In this document: positions 57,865-64,000 of the stretch, piece by piece | Numbering within the stretch: the stretch's first letter is position 1 | Layout: each line of letters begins with the position of its first letter | Assembly (NCBI RefSeq): GCF_036388275.1 | Contig: NZ_DASVSF010000060.1 | Location: 62,001-126,000, forward strand | Direction: 5' to 3' | Origin: Longimicrobium sp. | Lineage (GTDB): Bacteria; Gemmatimonadota; Gemmatimonadetes; Longimicrobiales; Longimicrobiaceae | Length of the DNA stretch: 64,000 nt | The notes under the pieces: generated by a model | The model's database searches: none | What the model was told of the DNA's origin: nothing | The model's input: the letters and a program-made list of their open reading frames with translations, nothing else | Translations under genes and position numbers: made by a program

Positions 57865-58574
57865 GAGGGCTCACCTCCCGAAACGACCAGCCCGTCCGCC
57901 ATCTCCACGCGCCTGCGCGCGCGGCCAGCGACGTGGGGGTCGTGCGTGACGATGACCAGCGTGGTGCCGTCGGCGTTAAGTCGCTCGAACAGGGCGATGA
58001 TCTCGTCACCCGTCCGCCGGTCCAGCTCGCCCGTGGGCTCGTCGGCGAAGATCACCTCGGGGCGGTTGGCGAGTGCACGCGCGATGGCGACCCGCTGCTG
58101 CTCGCCGCCGGACAGGTGGGGCGGCCGGTGTCGGATCCGGTGCCCCAGTCCCACGAACTCCAGCAGCTCCCGCGCGCGGTCCCGCCGCTCGCGCCGGCCG
58201 ATGCCTGCCTCCGCCATGGGGAGCTCCACGTTCTCGGCGGCGGTAAGCACGGACAGCAGGTGAAAGCGCTGGAAGATGAAGCCCACCTTGCGCAGCCGCA
58301 GCGCCGACCTCCGCCCTTCGTCCAGCGCGTAGACGCTCTCGCCCAGCAGCTCGACGGTGCCGCGGGTGGGCGCTTCGATGCCGGCGAGCACGTTGAGCAG
58401 CGTGCTCTTGCCGCACCCGGACGGCCCCACGACGGCCACGTGCTCGCCGCGCGACACGGCGAGGTCCACCCCGCGCAGCGCGTGCACGGCGTCGCCCTGG
58501 TAGGGGAATTCCTTGACGATCTGCCGCGCCGTGATGACGGGCGTCGGGTTGGCCGCGGACGATGGAGAATTCAC
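57861..58574 (-). CDS. ABC exporter ATPase (AttE/LolD/MacB type)
   Basis: A 237-residue ABC ATPase of the LolD/MacB group: Walker A GPSGCGKST, signature LSGGEQQRVAIARAL, Walker B VIFADEPTGELD. The start is a GTG at 58574 with an AGGAT before it; no ATG is available and the frame further upstream lies in a repeat. It should drive the two FtsX-type permeases on its right, which are separated from it by a repeat-filled 569-base gap. The AttH-like gene follows with overlap. Confidence 0.9.
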   Translation of the reverse strand: MNSPSSAANPTPVITARQIVKEFPYQGDAVHALRGVDLAVSRGEHVAVVGPSGCGKSTLLNVLAGIEAPTRGTVELLGESVYALDEGRRSALRLRKVGFIFQRFHLLSVLTAAENVELPMAEAGIGRRERRDRARELLEFVGLGHRIRHRPPHLSGGEQQRVAIARALANRPEVIFADEPTGELDRRTGDEIIALFERLNADGTTLVIVTHDPHVAGRARRRVEMADGLVVSGGEPS

Positions 58575-58674
58575 GAAATCCTGGTTCGCGATACGGGTAT
58601 GCTGCGGCGCTGGCGCCGGCGCTGTAGCCCGGCCACAGCCTGAATCAAGCCTTGGGCGCGGCGGCCCAAGGAGG

Positions 58675-58795
58675 CGAGGCCGCGGACCTGCACGGGCGAA
58701 TGAATTCGCTGCAACAAACACACGATGTCCGCCTGCGCGGACTGCACGGTTTCATGTTGCTTCGGCGGTGGTGCGCGCCCTTGCTCCGGTGCTCG
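58675..58795 (+). repeat. R1 repeat copy, forward, in composite element
   Basis: Carries GCGAATGAATTCGC and the perfect stem GTCCGCCTGCGCGGAC, nearly identical over 120 bases to the copy at 31821..31941. It is part of a block with an R3 (58812..58892) and an inverted R1 (58931..59018) inside the AttEFGH-like operon. Confidence 0.75.
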
Positions 58796-58811
58796 GTCTG
58801 CCCGGGATCGC

Positions 58812-58892
58812 GGCGTTTCGACCGGCGCCGGCGCATTCCTCCGCTGCCCTCTCCCCCGGCCCTCTCTCCCGCGAGCGGGAGAGAGGGAGAAC
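58812..58892 (-). repeat. R3 repeat copy, inverted
   Basis: The reverse complement of the R3 copy at 24949..25040, with a CTCTCCCGC/GCGGGAGAG hairpin, here flanked by R1 copies on both sides. Confidence 0.7.
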
Positions 58893-58930
58893 TGCACCAG
58901 GACCGGGGCGCGCCGCCGGCTCGAACTCCC

Positions 58931-59018
58931 ACCGCGGCAAGCCAGTCTGCGAAGGCAGACTTCGTGTGGTCGTTGCCGCGAATTCATTCGCCCCAGCAGC
59001 CCCAGCAGGCTTGGGCCT
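58931..59018 (-). repeat. R1 repeat copy, inverted
   Basis: In reverse complement it reads ...GCGAATGAATTCGCGG... and AGTCTGCCTTCGCAGACT, the R1 order, facing the forward copy at 58675. The two R1 copies form an inverted pair around R3. Confidence 0.7.
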
Positions 59019-59143
59019 CACCGACTCGTCCGCACCGGCGCACCTGGCGCAGTGTGTGGCGGATCCCTCAGTCGCTGCCAGGTTTGGTGTGTCGGCAGGC
59101 TCGCAGTGGCCGCTCCCATCGGGATGACATCGGCCATCGCCGT

Positions 59144-60322
59144 TCACTCCGCCTCCTCCCGCAACGCCCTGCCCAGCGGCGTGCGGACGGCGTTCCACCC
59201 CGGCAGCAGCCCCGCGACCGCGCCGACGGCGATCACGATTCCCATCGCCAGCGCCACGCGCCCGGGCTCCCAGGCAAAGAACGTCATCTTCGCGGGGATG
59301 CCGGGAAAGGAAAGGAGAATGCGGTCCAGCCGCGCCGCCATCCACAGCCCCATCGGCAGGCCGGCCAGGCACCCCAGCCCGGACAGCACCAGCCCCTCCG
59401 TGACGATCGCACCCAGCAGCCGCCCGCGCCCCACGCCGATGGCGCGCAGCGTGGCGATCTCCCCGAACCGCTCCCGCACGCCGATGGTGATGATCGTCGA
59501 TACCAGCAGTGCCGTCACCACGAGCGCCACGCTCCCCAGGATGGTGGCGAGCTGCTGGAAGTAGAGCAGCCGCCGGTCCATCTCGGCCATCAGCTCGCGC
59601 GTGGAGTAGGTCGACACCTCCGGCACGGCGGCGGTGATGCGGTCCGCCAGCGCGTCGCCGTCCACCCCCGGCTCCGTGGCCACGCCGAAGAGTGACACTT
59701 CACCGCTGCGCCCGGTGGCGCGCTGCACGTCGGCGATGGGCATGGCCAGCGAGCGCTGGCCAGCATAGTCGTACAGAAAGTCCGCCACGCCGCTGACCAC
59801 GAACGTCCGCGTCTGCCGCGCGCCGCCCAGCGACGCGTCGGGGTCCGTCGCCAACCGCAGCGTGTCGCCCGGCGACAGCGTCTCGTCCCGCGCCAGCGGC
59901 TCGCTCACGATCACCTCGCCCGGGCGCGGCTCGCGCCCGTCCACCACCTGGTACAGGAACTGGGCGGCGGGATCCACGCCGCTGGTGAACAGCGGCTCGC
60001 CGGCGCTGTCGCCGCGGGCCAGGTAGAACTGCGCGCCCAGCACCGGCGCCACGGACTTTACCCCCGGCACCGCCGCGATCCGCCGCCCCACCGCGTCGCC
60101 GCCCACGATTCCCGCCTCGCTGTCGAACGGCAGGCTGCCGCGCGGCGTCACCCGCAGCGCATAGCCGCTCACGCCCAGCAGGTCGCCAAACGAGCCCGTC
60201 AGTCCCGAGGCCAGCATCGTCATGTCCAGCAGCAGCGCGGCTGAAACGGCGATGCCGGCCAGTGCCAGCGCCGTCCTTCCCCCGCGCCGGAACAGCGACC
60301 GCAGGAAGGCGGATACGATCAC
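59144..60322 (-). CDS. FtsX-type ABC permease (larger subunit)
   Basis: A 392-residue permease with the MacB/FtsX layout: an N-terminal helix (ALALAGIAVSAALLLDMTMLA), a large extracytoplasmic domain, then three helices with the family's ERFGEIATLRAIGVGRGRLL cytosolic loop. GTG start at 60322 overlaps the stop of the other permease gene by four bases (GTGA). It pairs with the smaller permease and the ATPase at 57861. Its stop is followed by a repeat-filled gap. Confidence 0.88.
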   Translation of the reverse strand: MIVSAFLRSLFRRGGRTALALAGIAVSAALLLDMTMLASGLTGSFGDLLGVSGYALRVTPRGSLPFDSEAGIVGGDAVGRRIAAVPGVKSVAPVLGAQFYLARGDSAGEPLFTSGVDPAAQFLYQVVDGREPRPGEVIVSEPLARDETLSPGDTLRLATDPDASLGGARQTRTFVVSGVADFLYDYAGQRSLAMPIADVQRATGRSGEVSLFGVATEPGVDGDALADRITAAVPEVSTYSTRELMAEMDRRLLYFQQLATILGSVALVVTALLVSTIITIGVRERFGEIATLRAIGVGRGRLLGAIVTEGLVLSGLGCLAGLPMGLWMAARLDRILLSFPGIPAKMTFFAWEPGRVALAMGIVIAVGAVAGLLPGWNAVRTPLGRALREEAE

Positions 60323-61134
60323 CGCTCCCCCAGCTTCTGCGGTGCCACGCGCACCAGCCGCCACGCCGCGAGCACCCCGGCGACCGTCCCCAGGGCCAGC
60401 CCCAGCAGCGCCGCGATCAGCACGATGCGGGGCGTCACCAGCGCAAAGCGGAGCGTGGTGTCGTACACCCGGGCGTAGTGCGCGTTGACGATCCGCGTCA
60501 CCACCACGCCCAGCCCGGCGCCTGCAATGGAGCCCACCACCGCGATCCCGATCGCCTCCAGCACGACTGCGCGGAACACCGTCCCCCGGCTGACGCCGAT
60601 CAGCCGCAGCGTTCCCATGTCGCGCTTCCGCTCGTCCACGCGAATGATCATCACGCAGAGCAGGAAGATGGCGCTCGCCAGGATCGTGACGATGCCGATG
60701 GCGTCGTGAAAGCGCGAGACGACACGAAAGGTGGCGCTCGTTTCCTCCGCCAGCGCGGCGCTCCCATACGCCCGCGTTCCGAAGGCGACGGACTCGATCC
60801 AGCGCGCGGCCGGGTCTGCCCGCGCGCCGGGGGCGAGCACGATGGCGAAGCGGTCCACCCGGTCGTGCGTGGGCAGCAGCGCCTCCAGGTCCGGCAGGTG
60901 CAGGCGCACCTCGTAGTCGTTCCGCGCAATGCGGTTGGGGTCGGCCTCGCGCTCGAACACGCCCGCCACCACGAACGGGCGCGGCTGGGCAGAACCCGCC
61001 AGCGCGCGGACGCGCACCGTATCGCCTACGGCCAGGGGAATCGCCTCCGCCAGCCGCCGCTCCACCAGCATTCCGGGCGCGGGTTGAACCACGGCAGCCT
61101 GCAGCGCCGCCGCGAACAGCATCATCGAAATCAA
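60319..61134 (-). CDS. FtsX-type ABC permease (smaller, N-terminally reduced)
   Basis: A 271-residue permease of the FtsX fold with a C-terminal transmembrane part including the DERKRDMGTLRLIGVSRGTV loop. The usual first helix and most of the extracytoplasmic domain are missing compared with the 392-residue partner; instead it begins with a short hydrophobic MMLFAAALQAAVVQ stretch. TTG start at 61134 follows a GGAG at a normal distance; an ATG at 61125 is also possible. It is the first gene of the AttEFGH-like operon. Confidence 0.82.
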   Translation of the reverse strand: MISMMLFAAALQAAVVQPAPGMLVERRLAEAIPLAVGDTVRVRALAGSAQPRPFVVAGVFEREADPNRIARNDYEVRLHLPDLEALLPTHDRVDRFAIVLAPGARADPAARWIESVAFGTRAYGSAALAEETSATFRVVSRFHDAIGIVTILASAIFLLCVMIIRVDERKRDMGTLRLIGVSRGTVFRAVVLEAIGIAVVGSIAGAGLGVVVTRIVNAHYARVYDTTLRFALVTPRIVLIAALLGLALGTVAGVLAAWRLVRVAPQKLGER

Positions 61135-61219
61135 GCTCGCTCCTGTCGTCTCACCGAGCCACCAATCCTATGCAAAGCTGATGCGACGGCCTCGCGACCG
61201 CCGACACGCTCCAATCACG

Positions 61220-61250
61220 TTGTGTTCGGTGCGTTTTCGGTTACTATAAC
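61220..61250 (+). promoter_or_regulatory. Candidate promoter of the DUF5131 gene
   Basis: TTGTGT (61220-61225) and TATAAC (61245-61250) with a 19-base spacer lie in an AT-rich stretch about 55 bases before the ATG at 61303. The -10 is good, the spacer long. Confidence 0.4.
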
Positions 61251-61269
61251 ATCAGGTGTTAACCTGGTG
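61250..61269 (+). promoter_or_regulatory. Palindrome downstream of the -10, possible operator
   Basis: CAGGT and ACCTG (61253-61257, 61262-61266) frame GTTA, and outer bases C/G and A/T extend the symmetry. The position right after the candidate -10 suits an operator for the DUF5131 gene or for the divergent ABC operon. Confidence 0.4.
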
Positions 61270-61302
61270 TGTAACTTACTGACCCGTTCCCGGTGGCGTC
61301 TC

Positions 61303-62085
61303 ATGGGCCAGAAGAGCAAAATCGAGTGGACGGACGCCACCTGGAATCCCACGACCGGGTGCACGAAGCTCACCGCGGGATGCGACAATTGCTACGCGCA
61401 CACGCTGGCGCACGGCCGCCTTTTCGACATCTACAACCGCCGCCTGCCGGTGGTCGATACGCCCGAGACGCGAGCAGACCCGTTCGCGGTTCGGCTATGG
61501 GACAGCCGCCTGGACGAGCCCGCGAAGTGGCGCAGCCCGCGCATGGTGTTCGTGAATTCAATGTCGGACTTGTTCCACGTGGATGTGCCCGACGCATTCA
61601 CGCGGAGGATCTTCGAGGTGATGCTGCGCGTGGATCGCCACACGTACCAGGTGCTTACGAAGCGGCCGGCGCGGATGGCGCGATTCGTCCGCATGAACGC
61701 CGACCTGTTCTCTGGGGGCGAGGTTCCCGCCCACATCTGGATGGGAACGAGCATCGAGGACGATCGCGTACTCTTCCGGGCGGATCACCTCCGCGACGTT
61801 CCCGCCGCGGTGCGCTTCCTCTCGTGCGAGCCGCTGCTGGGCTCGCTCGCGGGGCTGGCCCTGCACGGAATCCACTGGGTGATCGCGGGAGGCGAGAGCG
61901 GGCTCGGGTATCGCAGGATGGAGCCGAATTGGGTTCGTGGGCTCCGCGACCTGTGTGTGGGCGAGGGCGTCGCGTTCTTCTTCAAGCAGTGGGGCGGGCG
62001 AACGCCCAAGGCGGGGGGGCGCGAGCTGGATGGCGAAACGTGGGACCAACTGCCGTCGATCGCGGCCATTGTTTCAGGGTCGTAG
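61303..62085 (+). CDS. Gp37/Gp68 family (DUF5131) three-Cys-motif protein
   Basis: A 260-residue protein of the phage Gp37/Gp68 family. The hallmark is IEWTDATWNPTTGC then AGCDNCY, a three-cysteine cluster (Cys20, Cys27, Cys30), reminiscent of radical-SAM-type iron-sulfur sites, and ending with RNA/DNA-enzyme-like WVIAGGESG. This family is usually encoded beside TcmP, the three-Cys-motif partner, as here (62091..62939, convergent). Function is not established; some such pairs are found in mobile or defence regions. Confidence 0.9.
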   Translation: MGQKSKIEWTDATWNPTTGCTKLTAGCDNCYAHTLAHGRLFDIYNRRLPVVDTPETRADPFAVRLWDSRLDEPAKWRSPRMVFVNSMSDLFHVDVPDAFTRRIFEVMLRVDRHTYQVLTKRPARMARFVRMNADLFSGGEVPAHIWMGTSIEDDRVLFRADHLRDVPAAVRFLSCEPLLGSLAGLALHGIHWVIAGGESGLGYRRMEPNWVRGLRDLCVGEGVAFFFKQWGGRTPKAGGRELDGETWDQLPSIAAIVSGS

Positions 62086-62090
62086 GCGGA

Positions 62091-62939
62091 CTACAGGCCC
62101 AGGGTGCCCTGAGTATCCGAGTATTTCATGGTCTGGCGCCAGAAGTGGTAGCCCCGCTCGCTCTTGCTGAAGAAGAGCAGATAGTACAGCGGCACCTGCC
62201 CTGATTCCGTCCTCACCCGGTACACGTCGGCGTCTTTCAGCCGCTGATAGCCGATCCGCTCCATCCCCGCGCGATACTGCTGCATCAGGAACTGCTGGAA
62301 CCCGGCTCCGTTCCGCTTCGCCGCGCGCCACTTCTCCCGCCACTGTGGGTCGCCCAGTAGCCGCTCCACCTTGGTGCTCGCCGGATTGACGTAGTTCACC
62401 TCGTTCCGCTGCCCATCCATCTGTGCCGCGAGCAGGATCAGGAAATCCATCCGATTGCCCGCGGCGAGCCGCTCTACGATGCTGAAGTCGAACGAGAGGT
62501 CGTACGGATCGGCGAAGCAGAAGCTCAATACCGAGCCGTTGGTGGGGAGCGCCGCCAGAACGTGCGGAACGGCATCCGCGGCTGGCGCATGGATGATGGT
62601 GCAATCCGCCCAGCCGTAGTCCCGCGACACACGTGCCTTGAGCGCCACCACCCGTTCCGCGTCGTCGTCGCAGAAGATGTACTTCGTGAACGGATCGGGG
62701 ACGGAAAGGGCCAGCAGCGGCGATCCGAGCACCCGTTCTCCCGTTTCGCGGATGATCGCCTTCCCCGCACCCGCGAACAGGTCGATGTACACGCGGTGCC
62801 GGTGCTGATTCTTCATCCCGCGCGCGAAGATGCTGGCGTACATCCATAGGCGCAGGTACTTCTGCCGGCCCCACTCACCGATCATGGGAGTGTGGAACTC
62901 GTCGGGGAGCGCGTCGGGGAGCTTGTCGAAGATGTCCAT
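62091..62939 (-). CDS. Three-Cys-motif partner protein TcmP
   Basis: A 282-residue protein of the TcmP family. The Rossmann-like motif VYIDLFAGAGKA resembles methyltransferase motif I, CDDDAERVVAL motif II, and SFCFADPYDLSFDFSIV the DPY catalytic-type site. The start ATG is set at 62939 by the family opening MDIFDKLPDALPDEF. Members occur with Gp37/Gp68 (DUF5131) proteins; the activity is unproven. It ends five bases from the partner's stop and is convergent to it, which excludes simple co-transcription. Confidence 0.9.
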   Translation of the reverse strand: MDIFDKLPDALPDEFHTPMIGEWGRQKYLRLWMYASIFARGMKNQHRHRVYIDLFAGAGKAIIRETGERVLGSPLLALSVPDPFTKYIFCDDDAERVVALKARVSRDYGWADCTIIHAPAADAVPHVLAALPTNGSVLSFCFADPYDLSFDFSIVERLAAGNRMDFLILLAAQMDGQRNEVNYVNPASTKVERLLGDPQWREKWRAAKRNGAGFQQFLMQQYRAGMERIGYQRLKDADVYRVRTESGQVPLYYLLFFSKSERGYHFWRQTMKYSDTQGTLGL

Positions 62940-63019
62940 GGGCGCGGCGCGGGCTGTCGTAGAGGGAGCCCGAACCTGTGCCAGCGATACCCAGTCGTCA
63001 AGATTTGCATTTGCCGCCA

Positions 63020-63104
63020 CGGACGAGTTTCCACCTTGCTGGAAAGCACGCTCGGAGAGGGGAGCACGTTCACGCTGGCCCTTCCTTCCGCCGTCGGCGG
63101 CTGA
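63020..63104 (+). pseudogene. C-terminal remnant of a sensor histidine kinase
   Basis: The codons ending at 63104 read VSTLLESTLGEGSTFTLALP, the typical end of a HATPase_c domain with the G-x-G-S-x-F-x-x-x-L-P signature. The remaining kinase is absent on the left: instead, the start of the TcmP gene lies 80 bases away on the other strand. This suggests that the module removed or replaced the kinase gene. Only about 20 codons remain; no start codon. Confidence 0.55.
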
Positions 63105-63154
63105 ATCCGCGAGACGGGATTCGCCCGCAGGACTGCCGGCGGGGAGCTTCGGGT

Positions 63155-64000
63155 TCAGGCGATCGAGGCGCGGGACGCTGTCGCCGGCGTTGGGTTTTCG
63201 TGCGCGGCCACGTACGCCACCGCCCACCCGGAGTCGTACGGACCGCGGCCTTCGGGGGTGAAGCGGGCGAGAGTGAAGCCGGCCTCGGCCAGCTCGGAAA
63301 CTAGCTCGGCCTCGTTGAAGCGGTGCACGAACATGGGGGCCAGGTCGTCGCCCAGCGCGGGAGGCTCGCGGCGCAGCACGCGGCGGAGCACGCGGGCGAC
63401 GCGGAAGGCAAGCGCCAGGCGCGGCGCGTGGTCCGGCCGGGTGAAGAACGAGAGCAGGACCGGGGAGCCCTCCGTCAGCAAGGGGCGGAGATCGCGCAGG
63501 AAGCGGATGCGGCGCTCGCGTCCGGGGATCAGCATGTAGGCGCTCCATCCTAGGATGATGCCGTCGTACGGGCCCGCGCCGGCGGGGGCGGCGTCGCGCG
63601 CGATCAGCCGGACGGCGGCCTGGCAACCATGCCGCGGCAGGAGGTCGCCCGCGTACGCCACCAGACCGGGGTTGCACTCGAAGCCCTCGGCCTGGAACCC
63701 CTGCCGCGAAAGGGCGATCACCTCGCGCCCCGCGCCAGCCGCGATCACCCCGATCGTCCGGCGCCCGGCGAAGAAGTCGGCGACGGCCTGCGCTTCCCAG
63801 TCGAACAGGCCGCGGAGGTTGTGAGCCTCGTTGTTGTACGATCTGGCCGCAGAGAAGTGCGCTTCGTCCGCTTCATCCATGGTTTCGCGCGAAAGAACGC
63901 CCAGCCACACGCCGGTGTGGATGGCGTTCAGAATCCGCTGCAGCCGGCTCCACTGCCCCTGCTCCCACAGGAAGAAACGGACGAGCGCGCGCGGGCGTTT
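63155..64000 (-). CDS. SAM-dependent methyltransferase, cut by the window edge
   Basis: A class I methyltransferase whose 5' end runs beyond position 64000. The visible 281 codons are all open: in addition to the part from the GTG at 63910, the upstream codons read LQRILNAIHTGVWLGVLSRE, which looks like genuine protein. Motif I is GVIAAGAGREVIALSRQGF, motif II FECNPGLVAYA, and the region PYDGIILGWSAYMLIPG is motif IV-V. The substrate is unknown. The start lies outside the window. Confidence 0.85.
   Translation of the reverse strand, partial: KRPRALVRFFLWEQGQWSRLQRILNAIHTGVWLGVLSRETMDEADEAHFSAARSYNNEAHNLRGLFDWEAQAVADFFAGRRTIGVIAAGAGREVIALSRQGFQAEGFECNPGLVAYAGDLLPRHGCQAAVRLIARDAAPAGAGPYDGIILGWSAYMLIPGRERRIRFLRDLRPLLTEGSPVLLSFFTRPDHAPRLALAFRVARVLRRVLRREPPALGDDLAPMFVHRFNEAELVSELAEAGFTLARFTPEGRGPYDSGWAVAYVAAHENPTPATASRASIA

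Noticed and set aside
60262..61302. Long plus-strand extension of the DUF5131 frame upstream of 61303
   Set aside because: The upstream part is antisense to the two permeases, has biased composition and no domain; the family start MGQKSKIEW fits the ATG at 61303.
1..64000. tRNA, rRNA or CRISPR features
   Set aside because: A read-through for typical T-loop sequences, rRNA-like tracts and regularly spaced direct repeats found nothing convincing; a tRNAscan or Infernal search would be needed to be certain.

Overview
The window is about 68-70% GC by eye and gene-dense. It comes from a Gram-negative (diderm) bacterium: it encodes an LpxR-type outer-membrane lipid A deacylase, an outer-membrane beta-barrel protein, a TonB-like C-terminal domain and about fifteen lipoproteins with clear lipoboxes. 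The mixture of lipoproteins, membrane proteins and families of unknown function, and the dispersed REP-like elements, would suit a Gemmatimonadota member such as Longimicrobium. That placement is inference; there is no rRNA gene or strong phylogenetic marker except threonyl-tRNA synthetase. I saw no tRNA, rRNA, CRISPR array, transposase or integrase.

Layout. (1) 3..19862 is a run of small accessory genes, nearly all on the plus strand: a duplicated DUF4287 gene, erythromycin esterase-like and alpha/beta hydrolases, a barstar-like protein, a PD-(D/E)XK-like protein, methyltransferases, a spermidine-synthase-like protein, a cupin, YdcF and DinB-like proteins. It is interrupted by a minus-strand trio (lipoprotein, lipase, PQQ-type propeller) at 7360..10530. 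(2) 19943..21122 is a DUF2442-HTH/DUF4160 toxin-antitoxin-like pair with a large palindrome at its 5' end. (3) 21225..29259 holds a secreted trypsin-like protease, an AlkB-like protein lacking one iron ligand, VOC and YciI proteins, a beta-lactamase-like hydrolase and a GlcG-like protein. (4) 29311..33504 is a GntR-ABC transporter operon followed by a vanadium-haloperoxidase-like gene; both are preceded by versions of the same palindromic operator. (5) 33550..45443 contains membrane proteins, a VF530/GNAT pair, a secreted metalloprotease, a GH8 glycosidase flanked by repeats, an LpxR-like protein and an outer-membrane barrel protein. (6) 45503..50913 is more core-like: a molybdopterin oxidoreductase, a glycosyltransferase and ThrS without its TGS domain. 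(7) 50994..56391 has small proteins, a TPR protein facing a 70-residue lipoprotein, and a degenerate kinase fused to a TonB C-terminal domain. (8) 56455..61134 is an AttEFGH-like ABC export cluster whose AttH/CrtC-like part is fused to a permease-like membrane segment; a composite repeat splits it. (9) 61303..62939 is a three-Cys-motif (Gp37/Gp68, DUF5131) gene facing its TcmP partner, next to the truncated tail of a histidine kinase. A methyltransferase gene runs off the right edge.

Three REP-like repeat families (called R1, R2 and R3 here) sit in the longer gaps, and a separate long inverted repeat lies at 29311..29409. Clear intrinsic terminators follow trypsin-like, GNAT, glycosyltransferase, thrS and TPR genes. 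The most interesting candidates are the TcmP/three-Cys pair, the AttEFGH-like cluster, the GntR regulon with two matching operators, the DUF4160/DUF2442 pair and the TPR/small-lipoprotein pair.
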